From: Melampsora larici-populina 98AG31
Lineage: Eukaryota > Basidiomycota > Pucciniomycetes > Pucciniales > Melampsoraceae
NCBI RefSeq assembly: GCF_000204055.1
Contig: NW_006768766.1
Location: 2,319,243 to 2,383,242, forward strand
DNA length: 64,000 nt
Direction of reading: 5' to 3'
The notes under the pieces were generated by a model, which did no database searches, was not told where the DNA came from, and worked only from the letters and a program-made list of their open reading frames with translations. Position numbers and translations under genes: made by a program. This document shows, piece by piece, positions 56,503 to 64,000 of this stretch (its first letter is position 1; the number at the start of each line of letters is the position of its first letter).

Positions 56503-58760
56503 ATGTTGCTCACCGACTTGGTGACACGGCTGCACGAGATTTCCGCAACTTTGGCAACTAAGCTGACACTTTCGCAACTCATCCAATTCGTCAACCTCGC
56601 AAGCGACGTGTACAAGCGAGCAGACCGCGCGTTAAATTTCACTTCGGATGATACTCGCATACTTCCATTCCTCAAGCTCGCCCTCGACCTAGACATGGAC
56701 TTGGCCGATTACAAAGCACTTTGGAACCTGTCATTCCCTTCCCTACCGTTCTCTTGGATTGATACTGGCGCCCTTATTCGCTCGCACGGTCTTACCCACC
56801 ACCTGACCACCAAGGTGCACGAGTTCTATCTTACACCACCCATCTCTGCCTGCCTTGTGTGCGACAGCCCTTCCAAGCGCAACCTCCACTTACGCCCCCG
56901 ACGAGAAGGCTACGTGTATGATTTGGATGGCATCCACTCAGCGGAGTTTCACACCCGCGTTTGCTCAGGTACAGTGTTTGCCTTCACCTAAGAGCCGTGT
57001 ATATAATATATAAACACTTATTTTTCCCATTAACTCCTGCATGTAGATTGTAGCACCACCTACCGCCCCTTGTATTACATAACCAATAAAACCAGGTATT
57101 ACTACACTGAAGCCCAGGGGAGACACCGTGATGTGTTCCAGGTGCACTGCCACTTTGCCATGTCTCACCAACTTGCCAAGAACTTTCGACACTGTCAGAT
57201 GCTTGCCCAGTCAGTATTCTCCCATTATGTTTTTTTTGAAGAACTTCTTATTGATTGCTTTTACTTTTCATAGTATCTCCACTTTCAATCTTGTGAATCT
57301 ATTCAACCTCACCTACGTATCGAACCAGGACATACCCACCCACTCGGCACTCCCGACAATTACACCCCGAATGTCCCAAGAAGTTGCCCGCGACGCAACT
57401 GATATGTGGAGCCTACTTCGACGCTACTCTCGCCGGGGTGACGTCCTTCAAGTAAGTGCCCGTGGTGAACAGGAGGACCGGTTACTACCAGCCATTATTC
57501 AAGAACTCCACTACATTGCCGACCACGGGTCAGAATTACGCGACCACTTTTGCTCTTTGTGTGTCAAAGCATACCCAATCGAAATAGACGGCAAGCAAGC
57601 GACCAAAGGTTTCGCTCATCTCACTTATCTAAAAAGAACGCTTTGAAATCATCCTACTGACTTCGTGCATCACATTAGTCATTCGAGCGGTTGTCACCGA
57701 TGGACTTACAATCGGGCACTGGCAATGCACGGCCTCTTCAGCGCAGCTTGAAGAGCTTGCCTATCGATCTGGCAATCCCCCCCCAAATGGCCCATGCCTA
57801 AATCCTTTGCCAAAGGTTACCTCTCGGTTCTGTGCCGCACATGAGGTCTCTTTGAAAGGATGGTGTTGGGCACAACCGTGCACCAACCTCGCGGAAGCAG
57901 ATTCCCAAACATGTTCCAATGAAGATCACCGTAACGCCTTTGCCGATTTTCAAGCGCGAAAGAAGAAGAACTTTGCCCTCAAGGCAATGCTCAACCGTCC
58001 CGGCTCCAATCTCCCTTCGGATCCGACTGTGCACCTGAACCCCTTCACTGCCGAAATAATCGACTTGGACGAAATTCACAACGCCGACGAAGCTGATCGC
58101 CTTCACGAAGGCGCCCGGGACGGTGGCGCCGCCAAGCCAAAAAAAAACCCGTCCTGTAGCCGCTGCCGTACTCACAACAATCAGCTGATTGTGGGTACGT
58201 GTGGAATCATCCTCAGTCGGCGAACGTTTTACAACGCCGAAGCCCCAAGTGCTCTTCGGGTCAGTTAGCAAGAACCATTTTCCCTGAGCATCCTCTCCAT
58301 TCTCTGATGTGTGTTTACCCCCCCCGACCACACATCACAGGACTACCTATTGGAGGCTTTTCCAGAAGGCCTACCGGAAGTGGTCTTCTACGACAATGCG
58401 TGCACCCTACTGCGGGTGATTCACAACGGGGAGAAGGATCCGACTCCGTTCGAAAACACCATTATTCCGGTCGACCCGTTCCATCATGCGTCGCACAAAG
58501 TCAGCGATCATTTTTGTCAAAGATACACAAGCCCCAAAAATTTTCCCGACCTGCAAAAGGACGGCTCCTGGATATTTAACTCTTCAGCTGGAGAGTTAAG
58601 TAATATTTGGTACGGTGGTTTTGCTTCCATGTGCTGCAACATGCAAGGAACAAGGTATGAGTTTTTCCTTGAAGAGATGGTTGAATTACGCAACGATTGG
58701 TTCAGTGCTGCTCTAGGTACTCGTGAATCAGTGGAATACATTGGGGTACAAAAGTTGTAG
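56503..58760 (+). CDS. KDZ (Kyakuja-Dileera-Zisupton) transposase
   Basis: 654 residues from five exons (56503-56968, 57047-57209, 57274-57608, 57679-58259, 58341-58760), in phase with no stop. The N-terminal part matches the CxC5-type cysteine cluster of KDZ proteins (SACLVCDSPSKRNLHLRP ... HTRVCSDCSTTYRPLYYI). A CxC6-like region follows: LRDHFCSLC, VVTDGLTIGHWQC (an acidic site), SRFCAAHEVSLKGWCW and CTNLAEADSQTC. The catalytic core has RTHNNQLIVGTCGIILSRRT, FYNAEAPSALRDYLLEAFP, VVFYDNACTLLRVIHN (acidic site), DPFHHASHKVSDHFC, and SSAGELSNIWYGGFASMCCNMQ with FFLEEMVELRNDW. KDZ elements are cut-and-paste transposons expanded in basidiomycetes. The copy appears intact. Its terminal repeats were not identified. 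Confidence 0.9.
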
Positions 58761-59943
58761 TTTTTCAAAGAAATGCATTGCCTTATGCATTAATTCTTTC
58801 TCAATCTCTGATGCATCTCTGATGCTCAATCACGCGTAAATGGCAAGAAGTGTAATCTCACTCCAACTTGCTTTCATCACTCATGTTAACCACGTTAACA
58901 TGATATCATCATGTTAACGTGGTTAACGCTTCCACCTGATCGTTCCACAGCACTTTGGCCCCCGATTGGCTTCATGGGTTCCTCTTTCGAAATCAAATCA
59001 TATTATCTGAATTTCATTTGAATTCAAAAAAACCAAAACAAGTCAAGATTCGAATAAGATCACAAGGAAGAGTGAGGAGTATGATTGGTAGGTTTATTCA
59101 TAGAGAGGGATTTGCGCTTGCTAATCTGCTGGGACAGTTCCCGAGTTGGACATCTATGGCTGTAGGCCAGTATGGACAAGATTTTCCTATTTCAACTTAT
59201 CAAAACTTTTTTCTTATTCATTCAAAACTCGTTGATCACTTCTCTATTAATCTCTCTTCTCCTCAACCACAATCGAGATTCCTTTCGATCCTATCAATTA
59301 TCTCACCCACATCAATACCCACATTGATGTGGACGATCATCTGACTTCCAAGCTCACCAGTCCCATTATCCTCCAAAATCAACCGGGCAAGTATGATCAT
59401 TTTAATTCTTGAGTTCTTCATTAGGATGTTTAGCTACAAGATTAACTCAAACGCTTACTACGCCACGCTCATATTCCGATTGGACCAAATTAAGGTGCGG
59501 ATTTCTCTCACCTTAATTTGATTTTGAACTTTACTTACTGAATGGATAATGTTCAGGTTTTCATTGGGCTTCTTGCAGTGCGATACCCGTTGGAAAATTT
59601 GATCGGTAGGAAGCAACCATTTTCGATGATGTATAGTTAATTATCCATAAAATGGTTGCCTGTTGCACCAACTTGAACTGACCGTGGGGTGCTTAACCAA
59701 TGCCTTGGTAAAAAGTACCTGACGTGGTTCGGTAGGAGCCGATGGTCATCCCCATGCCATGCGTTCGATTTCGCCAAGCATTTGCCACGGTCCCAACCAG
59801 GTTTCGATGGATAAATGGTTGGTCTGTCCCATTCATGTTCAGTATAAATGGGACGATGCTGATAGAGATAGACCCAGCAGCGATTTGACTTCACAATCTC
59901 GCACTTACTATCTCGCCGCCCTTTCCTATCACCTTAAATCATC
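58761..59943. other. Spacer with perfect palindrome and TATA-like box
   Basis: Contains a 20-bp-arm palindrome (58885-58904 facing 58908-58927, arm GTTAACCACGTTAACATGAT, three-base loop). A TATAAATGG box is at about 59844, 100 bp before the next start codon. A short Pro/Ser frame (58955-59344) lacks support. No other gene seen. Confidence 0.5.
58885..58927. repeat. Perfect 20-bp-arm palindrome
   Basis: The arms are perfect inverses around ATC, and each arm is itself built of GTTAAC words. It lies 125 bp after the KDZ stop codon. Confidence 0.9.
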
Positions 59944-61159
59944 ATGCACACCTTGACCCAAGACGACGACTATGCCGACCTCCCACACCTGATGGAACTG
60001 CTTTCCCCGCGTGATACCAGGCGCTTCCGACGTGAGTAACGTATAACTGTGGCGCTCATGCAATTATAGACTTATACTCACATGATTGGGGCGCACTTAG
60101 GTGGCATTCTCAGCGCTGGCCCAACAACCATTTTACCGGATCCGATTGTAGTCAACTGTACGTCATACGCCCTGCCATCCAAACTAAAGGTATGCCCACT
60201 AATGTGTTAGTTATCCATTAGGCAATTTTGTGGCCCCGCCAATAGACGCTGCAACTGCGCGGGAGGTTTTGGGAGAATTGGTGTTACCAACACCTGCCAT
60301 TGACCTTCACACCTCATGGATTTTCACTCTCCAAACCGCGACTGTTGGCCAAACGGCTGAGTTTTCGTTTAGGTCGACCCAAACGTACATTGACATCAAT
60401 CTGGCCAAGCCTATCAGGTATTGGGATTGGGCTTCAACCTTCCCCGCCGAAATGCATCGTCCTTGGGGAAGAAATGACTTGGGTTCTTTGCAAGTGGAAG
60501 TCCAAGCGTTTGCTTCGGACTCGGAGCGATCACATTTCATGTTGTGTCAAGAAAAGTATCACACAACTATGCTATTAAATCTGTTCCAAGGGAAGCTCAA
60601 AGAAATCCCTTCACTTTTAACTGTGGCCGAAGCACAGCTGGCCACCAATGTTCGAGTGAGTGAATCCCCCCCCCCTGCGCGATTATGTTACTTCTTTGAT
60701 TTGACTTGTTTCTTTGATTTCACAGTTTGCCGAAAACCATGTGCTTGCACACCGGAACAATCATGGAATGCATGACATGTATACTTTGCAGGAGAGGTTG
60801 CAAGGTAAGGTCCATAAGACGTCGGACACTAGTTATTCCCTCCCCCGAAGGCAATGTCCCCATGCTAGAGTTCCTCAATACCTTCACGCACTACACGTAC
60901 TGGCGTACAAACAAGGCAGCGGTGATCAACGGACTTCAATACGTTGGATGGACACTGTTTCATTCTCTCATTGTCGATAAGAAGTGAGCCAGAATCTTCT
61001 TATAATGTTTGTCACATGTTATGTGTTTGCTCATCACATTACTATAGGTACGATTGGCATGCTGGTTACTTCTCTGGCAGAATATCCGATTTTGAAAGTG
61101 ATCACCGTTGCAACAGCCTGTGTAGGCGCGTTGGAATGAAACAACCTGCAGGATCCTAG
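59944..61159 (+). CDS. Unknown protein next to KDZ transposase
   Basis: 327 residues from six exons (59944-60031, 60070-60189, 60222-60655, 60726-60804, 60833-60983, 61048-61159). I do not recognise the family. The N-terminus is acidic (QDDDYADLPHLMELLS), then comes RRHLYSHDWGALRWHSQRWPNNHFTG, a beta-rich stretch (TSWIFTLQTATVGQTAEFSF, DINLAKPIRYWDWASTFPAEM), helices with LLNLFQGKLKEIPSLLTVAEAQL, the motif ENHVLAHRNNHGMHDMY, then PSPEGNVPMLEFLNTFTHYTYW and LQYVGWTLFHSLIVDKKYDWHAGYF, ending in a Cys pair (CNSLC). The second joint (60031/60070) was set by phase. The joint at 60805-60832 needs a 28-base intron or else marks a frameshift. A TATA-like box precedes it. It may be part of the KDZ element. 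Confidence 0.65.
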
Positions 61160-62786
61160 TTGTAGTTCAGCAGTTATTTTTGATTGCTCTTCCTTGGATG
61201 ACTTTTTCTTTGATTTGTGTGACTGGTTGTATGTGTTTCATTTGGAAGCACTTTCTGCTTCTGGTTTCACCTCACCTCACTCCTTTATTGTTCCTTTTTG
61301 CTTGAAATTTGTGTGTTTTTGGCGCTTTTTGTTAGACTCTCTGCTTTGTGCACCACACTCGTTTGACATCAATGAAAAAAAAATGGTATGACCAAAGTGT
61401 GCCGTGCCACAGCAGCAATAACTTTGTTCTGGTGGATAACTGTCTCATTATTCAGAGGGAATAATTATACAGAAGGTCCAATTCATGCATAATACTCATG
61501 ATACAAATGAGATGCATATGGGTAGCCTCTCCACTGGGTTTGGATGCTGTCATTGTGGTAGTGGTAACCCATCGGTGCTTTTGATTGGTCCAAACCATGC
61601 TTTGTTGATGTATCACCAAAGCATGGTTTGGGGCATGTTCAAACCATGCTTTGGTGGCCGTATCAAACTTTATACTACAAAAGTTTTCTGACAAACTGAC
61701 ATTGTTTTCAGCCAATCTTTTGCTTTGTAAGCTCATAATTTGTGTTTGATTGAGTAATGGAACTAGGCTTTTGGTTTCTACAAGGACAGGTTGCCATTGT
61801 GTTATGTCAATCAAAGGAATAATGTTTGTTTCATAAGCTTTTACTCAAAGTAAGTGGACACTCTCTTTTCCCGATTTTTCGACGGGAAAAGACTCATTAG
61901 CAAGTTTGGACAATTCAGCCAGACCAACACAGCTGACTGATTTGCCCTTCCAACATCACAATCAAATAACTTGCTGCTCCCAAATGTTGCTATCAATCTC
62001 ACATGAATGGTGGTTGTCTCCAAAGCAGTTTGTAATGACAAAGAGCCAATTGTGATTTGTTCAATCAACTACCATTGTTCTTTGTTTAAAGACAGTATGT
62101 CTGCCGTCACAATGAAATGATTGTTATCAAGTGATTCATTGTGACGGCTATGCCCATGGATGGCAGTGTGCAAAAAACAAGGGCTTGGTTTTTGGCTTTC
62201 AACAAACTCAAATGGCTGTTCACTTAAAGGGACTGTGCCATCACAATGAACACTCAATTATTGTTCAAGTAACTCCCATTGTGGTCACTTGAACAATAAT
62301 TGTGCCATAACAATGACCCAATGGCTTTTGTTTCAATCAACTCAAAGAAATGTCCCTTTAAAGGGCGCGTGCCATAGCAACGCGCGCTTTAAAGGGGTAT
62401 TGTTCATGTAACCACAATTCATGTTTGTTTAAAGAAAGACAGTGTGCCATAACAAAGAACCAAACGGTCATGAGACAAGCAACCACAATTCATGTATGTT
62501 TAAAGGCCACCATGCTAAAACGGTGGGCATGCCTCAAACAAAGATTTGCAAGGATAAACACACAAGATTTATTAGACAACACACACATATGTCTACCTAC
62601 AATTTATATCGTAAAGTTAAGGAGTGATAGTGTCGTTTCCTGTCCACACCCTGAGAGGTACAGAACTTTTGATGTCTCAAAAACTTGTGGGAATGGAAAG
62701 TTACATTACTTGGTAATTGTACTACGACATTTGTAGTACAATTACCAAGTAATGATTCAAGTGTGATAGTCCAGACCCAGTAAGTG
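61160..62786. repeat. Palindrome cluster and degenerate 67-bp tandem array
   Basis: Between about 62030 and 62520, a unit of about 67 bp repeats; its best-kept word is GTGCCATAACAATGA (62101, 62168 weak, 62235, 62303, 62370, 62447), followed by TTTGTTCAATCAACT and TTTAAAG. Several units hold their own palindromes: 62103-62116/62135-62148 (14-bp arms), 62255-62270/62287-62302 (16-bp) and about 62353-62392 (CCCTTTAAAG core). Two more lie outside: 61590-61604/61617-61631 (15-bp) and 62705-62725/62733-62753 (21-bp perfect arms). No gene seen. Confidence 0.75.
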
Positions 62787-63372
62787 TCATGTTTTCCATT
62801 CTGGTCCACTCTTGGATTTCCAAGGGTCGCCAAAATACTCGCGCGCGGGAGTATACTCCGGGTTCTCTTCTTCATTGTTGCTGCTTACTTGAAGGGCCTC
62901 TGCTCGCTTCAACTTCTGACGTTTTGACAGGCCGTCCTCTGAGTCTTCATTCATTTTGTCCTCAGGTGGTATGTCTTCGCGAGGGGGCTATCAAATGTGA
63001 TTAAAATTGGGTATCAGTAACAAGTGTCAAGCATAGTTGTAAAGAGACTTATGTACTCACCTGTGATGCCTTTGAAGGACGTTTCCGCTTCAGAGAGGAT
63101 GCTGGAGCCGAATGTTGTGAAGAGTCTAAACCGGGAGCACTGGTTGTCGTCTGGGATTGTTTGGCTCGATTTTGTACCCTCGATGTACCACTGGTGGATT
63201 GCTGCGGGAGAGGAATTGTGGTTTGGCTGTCGGCAGAAGGTTGTATCATTCCAGGGATGGTTTTACGAGGAGTTGGTGGCCTACTTGAACGACGAAGTGG
63301 GGTTGATTGGATAGGTCGAGCAGAGGTCTCGGAGGCATTGGATCGTTGGGAATTAGGGGGGCTGCTAGCCAT
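62787..63372 (-). CDS. Basic Ser/Pro-rich hypothetical protein, two exons
   Basis: 170 residues from exons 63372-63061 and 62987-62787. I do not recognise it. The first exon is Ser/Thr/Pro/Arg-rich and disordered (PLRRSSRPPTPRKTIPGM) and ends with a likely nuclear signal (SSLKRKRPSKASQ). The second has an acidic patch (PPEDKMNEDSEDG), another basic helix (LSKRQKLKRAEAL) and a conserved-looking end (EYTPAREYFGDPWKSKSGPEW). The intron has GTGAGT...GATAG sites and keeps phase. It is divergent from the next gene. The C-terminal coding sequence includes a 21-bp string found again at 63780. Confidence 0.5.
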
Positions 63373-63531
63373 GATAAGAGACTTTACGGAAAGATAATGA
63401 AGAGTGAAAAGAATGAAATGGTGAAGGGTGATAAAACGATGAGAGGTTGGTTTTATTATAACTTACGTCTGTTATCTTGAGAAAATCCACATGCTTGCGC
63501 AGGTTACGGACTCGGCTCGAACAACATCACC

Positions 63532-63819
63532 ATGGCGAACGAGATGCATGCTCAGTTCTTGCAGCATGAGGAAGACTTACTCGAATTGGACACATTAACA
63601 GTTGATTCTTACACTTGGAACCCAACAACCGATTACGCCAGGTGCTTCTTACATAAAGTTTCCTCCACTGTCAAAGGTGGTTTAGAAGAGCTTTGGCGAG
63701 CCGCTCCATCGCGGACCCAGGAACGCAAGGACCTACTTGGTCTTTTTCCATTTTCTGGAACGCTTCCAGTCATCGCCAAGTCATGTTTTCCATTCTGGTC
63801 TGAGGTCAAACACAGGTGA
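63532..63819 (+). CDS. Hypothetical protein, probably continues past the window
   Basis: 95 codons open from Met at 63532 (HEEDLLELDTLTVDSYTWNP, CFLHKVSSTVKGGLEELW, SRTQERKDLLGLFPFSG, CFPFWSEVKHR). A donor-like GTGAAT follows the last codons at 63816, so a further exon beyond the visible sequence is likely. I do not recognise the family. The start lies 160 bp from the start of the divergent neighbour, which suggests a shared promoter region. Confidence 0.4.
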   Translation: MANEMHAQFLQHEEDLLELDTLTVDSYTWNPTTDYARCFLHKVSSTVKGGLEELWRAAPSRTQERKDLLGLFPFSGTLPVIAKSCFPFWSEVKHR

Positions 63820-64000
63820 ATTGCCAATGAATCAAAATGCATCAAATTTGCAGTCCCATATAATGACCGTTGGTTTGTACAGAAATTCTGCACTCCTTCA
63901 AGTCTTTTAAAGTGTGTAAAATGGGCTGGGAAAGAGAAACAGACACAAGGAGTAACAGCTGGATGTCTCACGTCGTGTCAATGGGACGCACCTGGGGGTG

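Noticed and set aside
58955..59344. Possible small gene after the KDZ transposase
   Set aside because: Low-complexity Ser/Pro/Gln translation, no motif and no convincing splice sites.
62030..62520. Regular 67-bp repeats resembling a CRISPR array
   Set aside because: The genome is eukaryotic, repeats are degenerate, there are no unique spacers of constant length, and no cas genes are present.

Overview
This window looks like a basidiomycete nuclear scaffold, most likely from a rust fungus (Pucciniales, Melampsora-like). The reasons are AT-rich DNA, genes cut by many 50-110 base introns, KDZ and DUF6589 transposons, small secreted cysteine proteins, and one 100-N scaffold gap. I recognised no tRNA, rRNA, CRISPR array or bacterial-type operon. 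Exon models were built by eye from GT/AG sites and reading-frame phase. The organism call is inference.

Host genes are few and sit between transposons: a small unknown protein (1055-1510, -); Caf40/Rcd1/CNOT9 of the CCR4-NOT complex (14563 into the gap, +); a Yar1-like ankyrin protein (17885-18596, -); a secreted 9-cysteine protein with Y/F/WxC motifs (19465-20249, +); an HSD10-like short-chain dehydrogenase (21994-23306, +); a secreted 6-cysteine protein (24505-25474, -); and an EF-hand MscS channel (36142-40015, -).

Most of the rest is mobile DNA. Element H (4288-8521) is a PIF/Harbinger transposon with a Myb/SANT-like gene facing a DDE transposase. E1 (8825-13986) and E2 (25892-31567) are Tc1/mariner-type DD34E transposons with TA target duplications. 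Each carries, facing its transposase, a second gene of the same unrecognised family that ends in a SAM-like domain. E3 (41255-48289) has 289-bp terminal inverted repeats and a 9-bp target duplication, and encodes a RecQ-like helicase facing a DUF6589 protein. E4 (50294-53113) is a decayed DDE transposase gene. K (56503-61159) is a KDZ transposase next to an unknown gene. The window ends with two divergent unknown genes. Several small non-autonomous elements (MITEs) are also present, two of which share termini and 9-bp duplications with E3.

The strongest candidates for something undescribed are (1) the accessory protein shared by the two mariner elements, (2) the RecQ plus DUF6589 transposon with its MITE family, and (3) the unknown KDZ neighbour. 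All four complete two-gene elements use the same layout: the two genes start at opposite ends and converge.
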